Of a DNA stretch of 64,000 bases, positions 25,332 to 34,297 are shown one piece after another; positions within the stretch are counted from its first letter, which is position 1; every line of letters starts with the position of its first letter. The notes beneath the pieces were generated by a model. That model ran no database searches. It was given only the letters and a program-made list of their open reading frames with translations, and was not told the origin of the DNA. The DNA is from Dyadobacter sp. CY312. GTDB lineage: Bacteria > Bacteroidota > Bacteroidia > Cytophagales > Spirosomataceae. The stretch lies in contig NZ_JAJUXG010000008.1 in assembly GCF_021390535.1 (NCBI RefSeq), positions 62,001 through 126,000 on the forward strand, written 5' to 3'. The position numbers were made by a program, and so were the translations under genes.

Positions 25332-25962
25332 AATTAGAGAAAACCATTTTTTATTACTTTCACAAAAAGCCATTTTTTGGCAGGAAACGCAAACTTTACT
25401 CATTGGCGACCTGCATTTAGGTAAAATAACCCATTTCAGAAAAGAAGGAATTGCCGTTCCGTATATCGCTGCTGACAACAATTTTGAACGGTTGAACGAG
25501 ATCGTTCGGAATACCGGTGCCACACGGATTATATTTCTGGGAGACCTTTTTCATAACAAATACAATGCCGAGTGGGAAACATTCAGAGCATGGCGTTCGC
25601 AGCATTTTTACATTGAAATGATCATCGTGATCGGAAACCACGACGTGTTACCGGTGAGCATGTTCTTGGAAGCCGATTTGCAGGTATTTGTGGATGATTT
25701 TGAAGAAGAAAATTTCGTTTTCACCCACCACCCGAAAGTAGAACCCGATCCATCAAAATTTGTATTCGCCGGACACGTTCATCCGGTTTTTACAACCTAC
25801 GGAAAAGGCCGGCAAAGTCTGAGATTACCATGTTTTGTTGTGGATCAGAATCAGGCGATTTTGCCGAGTTTCGGTGTATTTACAGGCGGTTTTCAGATGG
25901 AACTGGTGGATAACCGGAAGATTTACATTACTACTGAGACGAAGGTGTTTTCAGTTGGTTAA
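25321..25962 (+). CDS. pdeM: Ligase-associated metallophosphoesterase
   Basis: The 213-residue calcineurin-like phosphoesterase has all metal-binding blocks: IGDLHLGK, FLGDLFHN, IGNHD, FTHHP and AGHVHP. In this four-gene cassette it is the ligase-associated metallophosphoesterase, thought to act as a phosphodiesterase during DNA repair. The ATG lies 11 bases inside the helicase gene, indicating translational coupling. It ends one base before the convergent esterase gene. The symbol follows the usual annotation of this family and does not prove the substrate. Confidence 0.88.
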   Translation: MQIEIRENHFLLLSQKAIFWQETQTLLIGDLHLGKITHFRKEGIAVPYIAADNNFERLNEIVRNTGATRIIFLGDLFHNKYNAEWETFRAWRSQHFYIEMIIVIGNHDVLPVSMFLEADLQVFVDDFEEENFVFTHHPKVEPDPSKFVFAGHVHPVFTTYGKGRQSLRLPCFVVDQNQAILPSFGVFTGGFQMELVDNRKIYITTETKVFSVG

Positions 25963-25963
25963 A

Positions 25964-26884
25964 TTATTTGTAAAGTTTAGCCTGACTATGAGGAAGTAAT
26001 CGAAGAGAATCGTTCCCACTTCCCACCTCCTCCATAAACTTAATAACCTCCCCATAACGCTTGTTCCAGGGATTGAAATACTTCGTAATCATTGGAATGT
26101 GTTTCTTGCTTTTTTGAATCCGATATGGTGTTTCAGGTGCGTATTCATCCAAAGCTTTTACGAACTTTTCGTTGCTTTTTAGAATAGAATCATATGTTTT
26201 TCCGCCTCTGTAAATGAGCATTGGAGGCATGTTTTTATGGAGATGATAAAGTGGCGTTGCCTCTTTCCAGATTTTCGGATCGTTGGTAAAGGTATTCAGA
26301 TAGGTATGCCCTTTTTGAAATTTCTCTTCCATCAGATAACCATACATATCCAGCCCGGCAGCATCTATCAGGATTGTTCCTGCAATCGGATTTTTGATTT
26401 TCAGGTCTTCAAAATATTGATTGTCAGTTGAAATAAGCGCTGCCAGATGCCCGCCGGCAGAATGCCCTGAAACGAAAATTCTATCAGGATCACCACCATA
26501 TTGAGCGATGTTTTCTTTGACCCACTTTACAGATTTAGCGGAAGCGATCGCCATATCTTTATAATTGGCAGAAGGGTTCAGCGGATAATCAATAATTACT
26601 GTTACAATCCCCTTTTTAGCCCAGTGACTGCCAATAATGCTGTACTGACCCTTTTTTCCTGAGTTCCAGTTTCCACCATGAATGAAAATCAGTACGTCAG
26701 CAGGTTTTTTGCCTTTTCTGGGAGCAAATATGTTAAGGCTCTGTTCCCGTTTTTGGCTTTCTTTGAGATAAACAATGTCTTTGGATTTTGTAATTCGCTT
26801 GAACGAACAACCCGACATGGTTAATAAAAAGGCTCCTGCAATAATGAACAGAATAATGATGGTGATGCGAATTTCCGATTTCAA
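25964..26884 (-). CDS. Alpha/beta hydrolase lipoprotein (esterase)
   Basis: The 306-residue protein carries a lipoprotein signal with lipobox TMSGC near residue 26. It is an alpha/beta hydrolase of the carboxylesterase/lipase group: oxyanion motif FIHGGNW, nucleophile elbow GHSAGGH, and a likely catalytic His in KKHIPM. Family knowledge suggests hydrolysis of a small ester; the substrate is unknown. It should be attached to a membrane facing the periplasm. The only start that keeps the signal peptide is a TTG at 26882-26884. It converges with the metallophosphoesterase gene, one base apart. Confidence 0.78.
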   Translation of the reverse strand: MKSEIRITIIILFIIAGAFLLTMSGCSFKRITKSKDIVYLKESQKREQSLNIFAPRKGKKPADVLIFIHGGNWNSGKKGQYSIIGSHWAKKGIVTVIIDYPLNPSANYKDMAIASAKSVKWVKENIAQYGGDPDRIFVSGHSAGGHLAALISTDNQYFEDLKIKNPIAGTILIDAAGLDMYGYLMEEKFQKGHTYLNTFTNDPKIWKEATPLYHLHKNMPPMLIYRGGKTYDSILKSNEKFVKALDEYAPETPYRIQKSKKHIPMITKYFNPWNKRYGEVIKFMEEVGSGNDSLRLLPHSQAKLYK

Positions 26885-26979
26885 AATTATACCAATTGGT
26901 GTGATGAATAACTGGTATACCTACGTGTGCGAGGGTGAAACGGATTGAGAGAACGGAATTATGAAGGTTATTAGTAGTG

Positions 26980-27029
26980 AGTTCACAGTAAACAATCATC
27001 CATAGATCGAGGACTGTTTACTGTGAACT
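26980..27029. repeat. Inverted repeat F built of heptamer units
   Basis: AGTTCACAGTAAACA (26980-26994) and its perfect inverse (27015-27029) form a 15-bp stem with a 20-base loop. The whole stretch can be read as 7-bp steps (AGTTCAC, AGTAAAC, ..., TGTTTAC, TGTGAAC). It lies between two minus-strand genes, 22 bases beyond the CDGSH gene's stop. It lacks a T-run, so it is not a typical terminator. Confidence 0.75.
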
Positions 27030-27050
27030 TTTGACCGAAACTAATGTCAG

Positions 27051-27275
27051 TTATGCTTTCTTTGGAGGAAGATCAAATGCAACCGCATTGTGCTCAAAGT
27101 GTCCTTTGTGGGATCCGTCACAGAATGGTTTGTTGGCCGACATTCCGCATCTGCAAATGGAAACCACTGTTCTGCCCTGCAAGCCGTATTCATTTCCCTG
27201 CATATCGACAATCTCAAAATCGCCGTCGATCTTTACTGATCCGTTGTTATTAATTGTAAGTTTTACCTTCGTCAT
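27051..27275 (-). CDS. CDGSH iron-sulfur domain protein
   Basis: The 74-residue protein contains one CDGSH motif, CRCGMSANKPFCDGSH, whose three Cys and one His bind a redox-active [2Fe-2S] cluster. Such small proteins are thought to act in electron transfer, Fe-S handling or redox sensing. I use the ATG at 27275 (MTKVKLTINNNG); six more codons are open upstream. It stands alone between the esterase and the signalling operon and has no visible targeting signal, so it is probably cytosolic. Confidence 0.86.
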   Translation of the reverse strand: MTKVKLTINNNGSVKIDGDFEIVDMQGNEYGLQGRTVVSICRCGMSANKPFCDGSHKGHFEHNAVAFDLPPKKA

Positions 27276-27381
27276 GGTGAATTTTTTTGACAAAGGTAGT
27301 AATCACAATGCAGGGCAGAGGTATAAAATAGCAGTTTAGGATTAGTACAAATACATGTTTGTCAGTCCCTAAACGACCTTC

Positions 27382-29352
27382 CTATGTGAACAGATGAAGG
27401 CTTATTTTTTTGATAAGCTCTTCTGATTTAAAAGGTTTGGTTACAAATCCGTTGAAATTGCAAGCAAGAATTTCGGGTGCACTTTCGGCAAATGTATCAG
27501 CAGTGAAAGCAATTACCGGTACCTGATCATAGGATGGATGTGATTTCCGGATAACCTTCATGGCGGTCAAACCATCCATCACGGGCATTTGTATATCCAT
27601 CAGAATAAGATCAAACTGTGTATTTACTATCGCATCAACTGCTTCCTGCCCGTTGTTACAAATGGTGAAGTCGGCCTCCCATTTTTTCAACAGATGTTTT
27701 AATAAAATCTGGTTGGCGAGGATATCCTCGGCGGCAAGTATTTTATACCCTTTAAGTGAGAAATCATTGGCGGCGTCAAACTCTGGTTTTGCCTTTGGCT
27801 TCATGTTTTTTTTAAAATTTAGAAAAACGCTGAAAATAGCCCCCTGCCCAAGCTTGCTGTTTGCAGATATGGACCCCCTCATCATTTCGGTAATTTTCCG
27901 TGTAATGGTTAACCCCAGGCCGGTTCCTCCGAAGTGCCTGTTTGCATTGTTGTTATGTGCCTGCGAGAAACTGTCAAATATGATATTGAGCTTGTCTTCC
28001 GAAATTCCTATGCCTGAATCGGCAACCTCTATCCTGAGATCAACCTGATCGTTATAGTCCTGTTCAACCTTGATGTGTAAACGTACAAAACCGTTATTGG
28101 TAAATTTTAGAGCGTTACCCAGCAGATTTACCAAAATTTGATTCAGCCTGTAGGCGTCTCCAATCAGAAAATTAGGGACGTTCTCATCAATCCGGAAGAT
28201 GAGGTCAATGCCTTTTTCTTTTGCTTTTACCGCAAATGTACTGTTCACGTAGCTCAGCTTCTCTCTGAGGTCAAATTCAAAGTTTTCGAGGTCAAATTTT
28301 CCGGCTTCAATTTTCGAAAAATCTAAAATGTCATTGAGGATAACCATCAGATTATCAGCAGAATATTTGATGGTGTTGAGGTATTGGTTGTCAGACCCGG
28401 TCAAATCACTTTCCAAAAGCAGGTCAGTAAAACCGATGATTGCGTTCATGGGTGTCCGGATCTCGTGGCTCATGGTCGACAAAAAGTCTGATTTGATCCG
28501 GGAAGCTTCTTCTGCGTCTTTTTTTGCCTGAATTAATTCCTTTTCAATAAATTTTCGGCGAGTGATGTCAATTGCTGTTCCGAGCACTTCCTGAACCTCT
28601 CCCTTCTCGTTCCGCTTGAAAGGGACTTCCCTGGTTATAATCCACACTTCCGACCCGTCCTTGTGTTTTAGCCTGAATTCCTTTTCAATAACCTCGCCAT
28701 CGGCTACTAGTTTTCTAATATGCTGGTAGTGATTTCTGAATAATGGAAAATCTTCGTGATTTAAAATTTTGTAAAAAATATTTTCTTTCGCCTCCGCTAC
28801 CTCCGTTTCTGTGTAACCAAGTATGTTCCATATTTGCTTGTTGTGAAATACATCAACCCAGTTTTCTATGTCGATGACGTAAATGATGTTTGGAGAAAGA
28901 AACGCGACTTTATCAATAAATTCTTCTTTTTCCGAAAGTTCCAGTTGTGTTTCAACCCTTTTGCGCTCCATTTCGAGCATTTGCCACATCGTGTGAAACG
29001 TCTTTGTAAGCTTCTCGGTAGTTATTTCTGACTTAGGAAAATAATCCATGGCACCGGCCTTCATCATTTCTACCGCAATTCTTTCGTCTCCTTGGGAAGT
29101 AAGGATAACTACCGGCAGGTGCGGAACCATCCTTTTTATCTTTTTTAGCAACTCCAAACCGTTTGTTTTTGGAAGCTGGTAATCAATAAAAACACAGTCC
29201 GGAAGCCATGTTTCCAGTAGCAACAGTGCCTCCTCTGCATATTTATTCACCCGAATCTCCGAAATATCTACCTGACTCCTAGTGATGGCCCGCTGGAACT
29301 CCATGGCATCAATGCGGTCGTCTTCTACTAGTAAGATGTTTAGCGGCGTCAT
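27382..29352 (-). CDS. Hybrid sensor kinase, REC-PAS-HisKA-HATPase-REC
   Basis: The 656-residue cytosolic protein has, in order: a receiver domain with D57 (FIDYQLPK); a PAS domain at about 145-265; a dimerisation helix with H296 in MSHEIRTPMNA; an ATPase domain with NALKFT, DSGIGI and GGTGLGL (about 395-515); and a second receiver with D586 (LMDIQMPVMDG). No membrane helix is present. Receivers at both ends suggest it takes a phosphoryl group from one kinase and passes it on or integrates two inputs. It is the last gene of the FIST operon, 36 bases after the small response regulator gene. Confidence 0.9.
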   Translation of the reverse strand: MTPLNILLVEDDRIDAMEFQRAITRSQVDISEIRVNKYAEEALLLLETWLPDCVFIDYQLPKTNGLELLKKIKRMVPHLPVVILTSQGDERIAVEMMKAGAMDYFPKSEITTEKLTKTFHTMWQMLEMERKRVETQLELSEKEEFIDKVAFLSPNIIYVIDIENWVDVFHNKQIWNILGYTETEVAEAKENIFYKILNHEDFPLFRNHYQHIRKLVADGEVIEKEFRLKHKDGSEVWIITREVPFKRNEKGEVQEVLGTAIDITRRKFIEKELIQAKKDAEEASRIKSDFLSTMSHEIRTPMNAIIGFTDLLLESDLTGSDNQYLNTIKYSADNLMVILNDILDFSKIEAGKFDLENFEFDLREKLSYVNSTFAVKAKEKGIDLIFRIDENVPNFLIGDAYRLNQILVNLLGNALKFTNNGFVRLHIKVEQDYNDQVDLRIEVADSGIGISEDKLNIIFDSFSQAHNNNANRHFGGTGLGLTITRKITEMMRGSISANSKLGQGAIFSVFLNFKKNMKPKAKPEFDAANDFSLKGYKILAAEDILANQILLKHLLKKWEADFTICNNGQEAVDAIVNTQFDLILMDIQMPVMDGLTAMKVIRKSHPSYDQVPVIAFTADTFAESAPEILACNFNGFVTKPFKSEELIKKISLHLFT

Positions 29353-29388
29353 AAAGATTTTTTACAATGTGTGATAGGATCAGGAAGG

Positions 29389-29820
29389 CTAGCCAGGATA
29401 CTCGCAAAGTGCCCAATAACTATTTAGTGTAGATACAGCGGAAATAAAGCGATCCATGGAAAGCGGTTTTAAAATGTAACCCGCCACATTGAGATTGAAA
29501 GCATCTATCTTATCGCCATCTTCATTGGAAGTGGTCATTACAAAAACAGAAAGTGTGCTCAGTGTCTGATCCTGACGAATTTCCTTGAGGAATTCGATTC
29601 CTCCCATTTTTGGCATATTGAGGTCAAGAAGTATGATTTTTGGCTTAGGAGCATTCGCCGCCGATGATCTCAGCATTTCAAGAGCCTCAATTCCATTATG
29701 GGCGATCAACAGCGGATTGCTGATATTGTTCTTTTTGAATGCACGTTTTACATTCATTATATCCACTTCATCATCCTCAACAAGAAGGATGGTCATAGGA
29801 ATTACATTGGAGTTTGGCAT
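29389..29820 (-). CDS. Rcp1-type single-domain response regulator
   Basis: The 143-residue protein is a lone receiver domain: acidic pair in LVEDDEVD, phosphoacceptor D66 in LLDLNMPKMGG, the Thr of VMTTSNED and the Lys of YILKPLS. The early LVEDDEVDIMNVKRAFKK pattern and the length resemble Rcp1-like regulators that partner soluble PAS or phytochrome kinases. It has no output domain and probably relays phosphate between the kinase encoded upstream (29848-31560) and the hybrid kinase downstream. Confidence 0.9.
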   Translation of the reverse strand: MPNSNVIPMTILLVEDDEVDIMNVKRAFKKNNISNPLLIAHNGIEALEMLRSSAANAPKPKIILLDLNMPKMGGIEFLKEIRQDQTLSTLSVFVMTTSNEDGDKIDAFNLNVAGYILKPLSMDRFISAVSTLNSYWALCEYPG

Positions 29821-29847
29821 TATGAATTATGTTAAAGTTATCAACGC

Positions 29848-31560
29848 TTATACATTGAGGTAATCACTTTGGGACGATTCCTCGGAATCTTTTGGCCAGG
29901 AAAAATGAAATGTTGTCCCTTCGCTCATGATAGATTCTACCCTTAATTTGCCACCTTTTTCATCTATAATTTTCTTCACTATTGCCAGTCCGACACCTGT
30001 GCTTTCTATCTCATCACGAGATTGCAAAGTCTGAAAAATGATAAAAATTCGTTCATGAAATTCCGGACTGATACCCGGGCCGTTATCCGAAACGAAAAAG
30101 TCAACTTCCTTTTCGCTTTCCTTCCAGCCCACAGTTAAAACAACTTCGGGCTTGTCGTTATATTTTACTCCGTTGGAGATCAGGTTCTGGAGTATCTGAA
30201 TCAGCGCAATTTTTTCAGATATGAGTTCAAGGTGTATGTCACCCTGTATCAGAAATCTAACTGGATTTTTTGTTCCAAAATTCTCACATAAATCGTCCAC
30301 AACGCTTTTGACAAGAAACTTCTCTTTCACCGGCTTGATCCGCCCTGCTCTTGAATAGGACAGAATTCCATTGATAAGACTCTCCATCCGGAGAACCCGG
30401 CCACGTAGTAGCCTGAACTGCTCCTTTGTGTCGCCTTCCATCAATTCGCCCATGTCCTCTTCTATCCATTCAGACAAATTGTTGATAGCCCGAAGGGGCG
30501 CTTTCAGATCGTGACTCACCACGTATGCAAATTGATCAAGCTCTGCATTGATCTTTTCCAGATCGCGCATGTACAACTGGAGTTTTTTGCCAGCCTCCAC
30601 CCGTTCCGTAATGTCGCTGATAAACGCTAGAATGTATCCTTTTCCATGAGATGCGTAATATTTCACGCTGATCTCCACCGGGTATGAAGTGCCATCATAC
30701 CTTTTGTGAATACCATTCACAACAAGCTTCGGAACACGTTTCAACTCCTGGACATAGTCTTTCCAGGTTTCCTGGTCCTCAAATATTTTTTCAACCGTGC
30801 TGATGTGATTCCCAATAATTTGTTTAGGATTTTTACCAAGCCTTCTTGCAGCTTCATGATTTACAAAAACCAGCTTTCCTTCTTCATCCGTTACCTGTAC
30901 GGCCTCCGTCGACTCATTGAACCACTCCACAAGCTGATTAATCTGCTCTTCTTGTTTTTTCCGGGCTGTTACATCTATGAAGGTGCCGATGTACCCTACA
31001 TGCTCATTTTCAGTTGTCACATAATGCCTCAGTGACACACCAAGCCATTTTTCAGTCTTATCCGCGGTTTGGATTTTCACAGTTTCTTCCACCACCTCCG
31101 CACCGGTGCTAAATGCAAGCGCGATTTTTTTTCTGGATGTTGCAGATGTAAGGAAATCTTTCCAGTTTTTACCCAAGCTGTCAGAAATCTTGTATCCCGT
31201 TACTGTTTCCCATGCATTGTTGAGGTAAATGATTGTTCCACTACTGTCAACCTGCACGAGTACTTCCGAAATGGCACTCACCACCTCTTCAAGAAGTTTA
31301 TTGGTGGAGGCAGCCTCTTCGGTTTTTTTCTCCGCTATCCGGCTTAATTCGCGGTTGCTCTCGAATAACTCATTTGAGCTTTCTTCCAGAATGTGCTCCG
31401 CACGGCCAACATCTTCCTGAAATTCGATGTAAGCCTGGTTGACAGATTCTAAAAATTCATGCAATCGGGGATCGTTTGCCAGTTCCTCAGGAAGTGATTT
31501 GTGAATCTGTCGGTTTAGAAGTCGATGATAGTGAACTGCTGTTGTATTTAAATTCAGCAT
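29848..31560 (-). CDS. Soluble PAS-PAS sensor histidine kinase of the FIST operon
   Basis: The 570-residue protein starts with a helical region (1-90) rich in charged residues that looks like a coiled-coil linker. PAS domains follow at about 91-200 and 205-320. The dimerisation helix has H350 in VVSHDLKAPLRA, and the ATPase domain has NLISNGVKYND, DNGPGIS and STGVGLAIVKK. There is no membrane span, so it senses a cytosolic cue or receives input from the FIST protein encoded two bases upstream. Its natural receiver is the Rcp1-like regulator encoded just downstream. Confidence 0.9.
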   Translation of the reverse strand: MLNLNTTAVHYHRLLNRQIHKSLPEELANDPRLHEFLESVNQAYIEFQEDVGRAEHILEESSNELFESNRELSRIAEKKTEEAASTNKLLEEVVSAISEVLVQVDSSGTIIYLNNAWETVTGYKISDSLGKNWKDFLTSATSRKKIALAFSTGAEVVEETVKIQTADKTEKWLGVSLRHYVTTENEHVGYIGTFIDVTARKKQEEQINQLVEWFNESTEAVQVTDEEGKLVFVNHEAARRLGKNPKQIIGNHISTVEKIFEDQETWKDYVQELKRVPKLVVNGIHKRYDGTSYPVEISVKYYASHGKGYILAFISDITERVEAGKKLQLYMRDLEKINAELDQFAYVVSHDLKAPLRAINNLSEWIEEDMGELMEGDTKEQFRLLRGRVLRMESLINGILSYSRAGRIKPVKEKFLVKSVVDDLCENFGTKNPVRFLIQGDIHLELISEKIALIQILQNLISNGVKYNDKPEVVLTVGWKESEKEVDFFVSDNGPGISPEFHERIFIIFQTLQSRDEIESTGVGLAIVKKIIDEKGGKLRVESIMSEGTTFHFSWPKDSEESSQSDYLNV

Positions 31561-31562
31561 GT

Positions 31563-32687
31563 TTAGTTTTCTCTGAATGTTGTGATAGTCATAGTCTGAT
31601 TGTGAAGTTCGCAGAAGGTGTTTTTGTTGAATGGGGCTAATTCTCCGTAAGAATAAAAGCCGGTCATGGTTGGCGTGTGCAAAACCTCTGAGACATTTTC
31701 AACCTCTTCTTCCACAATTTGCTTTAAAACAAGCTTGCGCCCGATGCAACTGATCAGAATTGCAAATTCGGGCATCTTGCCAGTATCGTCAATACATACT
31801 GACGCGGCTTCTCCAGCGCCTGCAATGAGACGGTCGTTATTCGCTCTCATTAGCCTTATAAATGATCCCTGCGGAATATCTCCTGCAAAGGAGATGCTCT
31901 TTTCTTTTTCGCTAATGCCAAGTATGGTGCGGGCCACCGGATCACTTTCTTTATTTTTTCTCATGCTGAATGGAAACAGCAGACCCGAGATAGGCAAAGC
32001 CTTGGTATGTTCTCCTAAAAATGATTTGTATAGATCAAGTGCGGGGAGTCCGTCAATTTCATACAGGACGTTACCTTCCGATTTTGTGGCTATTCTTTCC
32101 AGTCCAAAGCTGTTCCAACCTCCGCGGGAGCCAAAACCTACTGAAATGGAATCTCCATAAAAACCAATTGCCGCAACTTTTTCAGAAGCGAGATTGCCAT
32201 CCGGTTCCAGTAAAATGGTTTTTGAATACGTTGATCCATCTCCTGCCATGCCCCCGGTAATGGCTACATCGGGCGTGAGTGCTTCTCTCATACCCTTCAC
32301 CAGATAGGTTCCGTTTACACGAATGCCGTCGGAAATAACAAAAACATGTTTTAAACCTGCTTTTGGGAGTTGTGAAACCAGTTTTTTCCCAGCTTCGTAA
32401 CTGTTAAAATCGGCATCACTGAGGGCTATTGTAGCTGAGGAGAGAGGGGTATTCTTAAATTGTATTCCGGTAACCACCACGGTTCCATCAGCAACTGTCT
32501 CTCCGGCAATTTCTCCAGCCGTGGAACAGCCGGAAAAAATAGCTTTCGGATAGATGATGCGCAGTTGCGCTGCGAATGTACTTCTTTCCAGTAATGTCCG
32601 GCAGCCAAAAACAACTATCAGGTCAGGATCAATGGAAAAAGGTATCACAGGGCGCTCGCCTGAATAAACAAGCTGCTGGGTAATCAT
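31563..32687 (-). CDS. FIST domain sensory protein
   Basis: The 374-residue protein matches the FIST_N/FIST_C architecture: LIVVFGCRTLLE, FSGCSTAGEI, VFVISDGIRVNG and the middle TGGMAGDG, then a C-terminal part ending ELAPFNKNTFCELHNQTMTITTF, a typical FIST_C end. FIST is a proposed small-ligand sensory domain, possibly for amino acids, normally found with signalling proteins. Here it is a free-standing protein and the first gene of a tight operon with two kinases and a response regulator, so it is probably the input module. The ligand is unknown. Confidence 0.88.
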   Translation of the reverse strand: MITQQLVYSGERPVIPFSIDPDLIVVFGCRTLLERSTFAAQLRIIYPKAIFSGCSTAGEIAGETVADGTVVVTGIQFKNTPLSSATIALSDADFNSYEAGKKLVSQLPKAGLKHVFVISDGIRVNGTYLVKGMREALTPDVAITGGMAGDGSTYSKTILLEPDGNLASEKVAAIGFYGDSISVGFGSRGGWNSFGLERIATKSEGNVLYEIDGLPALDLYKSFLGEHTKALPISGLLFPFSMRKNKESDPVARTILGISEKEKSISFAGDIPQGSFIRLMRANNDRLIAGAGEAASVCIDDTGKMPEFAILISCIGRKLVLKQIVEEEVENVSEVLHTPTMTGFYSYGELAPFNKNTFCELHNQTMTITTFREN

Positions 32688-32796
32688 TTTGAGGGGTGTT
32701 AAATTTTAGTTTTAGTAGAACAATTTACAAAAAGTTTTGACTGCACAAAATTTATAGTTTGCCTGAGCTGAAAAGTAGTACAGGCATTCTGTTACT

Positions 32797-34140
32797 CTAG
32801 CCTATGGACGGGAAGGATATTCCTTTTATTTTCCTGAATAGTTCTACGGCGTACAGGTCTGTCATTCCGGATACAAAGTCCAGTACAGTTTGTATTTTGG
32901 AATATTCATCGGTATTTTTTGTAATGAATTGTTTTGGGATTAAGTCGACAAGTTTTTTGCTGTAATGGGAGTTGTTATTGAGATACGCCGGAACGAACTC
33001 TTCCAGCAGCCCGCCCATTACTTTGTAACCTGCTACTTCAATTTGCACTACTGAGGCATAATTGTAGATCTTCTTAACCGAAATGTTTCTGATTTCCTGC
33101 ATCACAGAACGATAGGGTTCGTCTATTTGCTCTATAAGGCTGTAATTGAAATCGCCGCTTAAAATGCGCTCCTGTTCTTTGTAAAATAATTCCGAACATG
33201 CACTGATTAAAACACTGATTCCCTTTGCACGAAGTAAACTTATTTTGGCGTCATCGTCCTCAATCTCTGTCAGTCGGGCCGGCAATTTTGGATCATTACA
33301 GAGTTTCAGTAACAAACCTTCAACGTCACTGTAAGAGAGTATTTTGAGTCTGTGCGCGTCTTCAAGATCGATGATATTGTAGCAAATGTCGTCTGCCGCT
33401 TCTACCAGATATACCAGAGGGTGACGTTTGTAGGTCAAAGGTGAATCCTGTACTTTGGCCAGACCCAGGTCTGTTGCAATTTTTTGGAACCCTACTTGTT
33501 CAGACTGGAAAAAGCCATACTTTTTTGTATAAATTTTTGATTTATCATGACCTGCCTGCGACTCACAGGGATATTTGGCAATGGATGCCAGCGTAGAGTA
33601 GGTCAGTGCGAAACTGCCATATCCTTTTCCGGCATAAGGATGTGTCAGAATCCGGAATGCGTTTGCATTTCCCTCAAAATGTATCAGATCTTCCCATTGG
33701 GCTTCTGTTACTTTATCCTTGTAAATCAGCCCGTGATCGTCGGTGAAATAGTGAGAGATCGCAGCTTCTCCGGAGTGCCCGAATGCAGGATTCCCCAGGT
33801 CATGAGCCAGACAAGCGGCGGCAACGATGTTTCCAACTTCGCTGATCAATGGTAACCGCTCATCTATACCAGGATCTTCTTTCTTTAGTTTGTTATAAAA
33901 TATCCTTCCCAAAGAACGTCCTACACTCGCGACTTCGAGGCTGTGTGTAAGCCGGTTGTGTACAAACACGCTTCCCGGTAGCGGAAACACCTGGGTTTTA
34001 TTTTGAAGCCGGCGAAAAGGAGACGAGAAAATAAGTCTGTCGTAATCCCGCTGAAACTCTGACCTGGCCTCTGCCTGATCTTCAATATATTTATCTTCGC
34101 TGCCCCACCTTTTGGCGGAGAGTAATTTTTCCCACTTCAT
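32797..34140 (-). CDS. dgt: Deoxyguanosinetriphosphate triphosphohydrolase
   Basis: This 447-residue HD-domain enzyme hydrolyses dGTP to deoxyguanosine and triphosphate. Visible are the N-terminal DYDRLIFSSPFRRLQNKTQV block typical of Dgt, the metal His in NRLTHSLEV, the HD pair in LAHDLGNPAFGHSGE, and the later Asp in EAADDICYNIIDLED. The protein is cytosolic and of normal length for the family. It stands alone, 109 bases beyond the start of the FIST operon and divergent from the DUF3500 gene. Confidence 0.9.
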   Translation of the reverse strand: MKWEKLLSAKRWGSEDKYIEDQAEARSEFQRDYDRLIFSSPFRRLQNKTQVFPLPGSVFVHNRLTHSLEVASVGRSLGRIFYNKLKKEDPGIDERLPLISEVGNIVAAACLAHDLGNPAFGHSGEAAISHYFTDDHGLIYKDKVTEAQWEDLIHFEGNANAFRILTHPYAGKGYGSFALTYSTLASIAKYPCESQAGHDKSKIYTKKYGFFQSEQVGFQKIATDLGLAKVQDSPLTYKRHPLVYLVEAADDICYNIIDLEDAHRLKILSYSDVEGLLLKLCNDPKLPARLTEIEDDDAKISLLRAKGISVLISACSELFYKEQERILSGDFNYSLIEQIDEPYRSVMQEIRNISVKKIYNYASVVQIEVAGYKVMGGLLEEFVPAYLNNNSHYSKKLVDLIPKQFITKNTDEYSKIQTVLDFVSGMTDLYAVELFRKIKGISFPSIG

Positions 34141-34297
34141 TTATCGCTCGTTTAAAACCCGTTTTTCAGGCGAACAAATCTAACTTGTTTTGATGAAAGA
34201 ATCAGCCTGTTTCACTATTCGAATACATGGCAGGAGGTAGTTTTCAGGTTTGTTTCTCTTTTGTCAATGTACTGTTAAAGAGCTGATTTGTATTAAA

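Noticed and set aside
27560..28048. Plus-strand frame of 162 codons opposite the hybrid kinase gene
   Set aside because: Fully within a well-supported kinase on the other strand; no recognisable motif.
31666..32160. Plus-strand frame opposite the FIST gene
   Set aside because: Shadow frame; the FIST protein has clear family motifs along its whole length.
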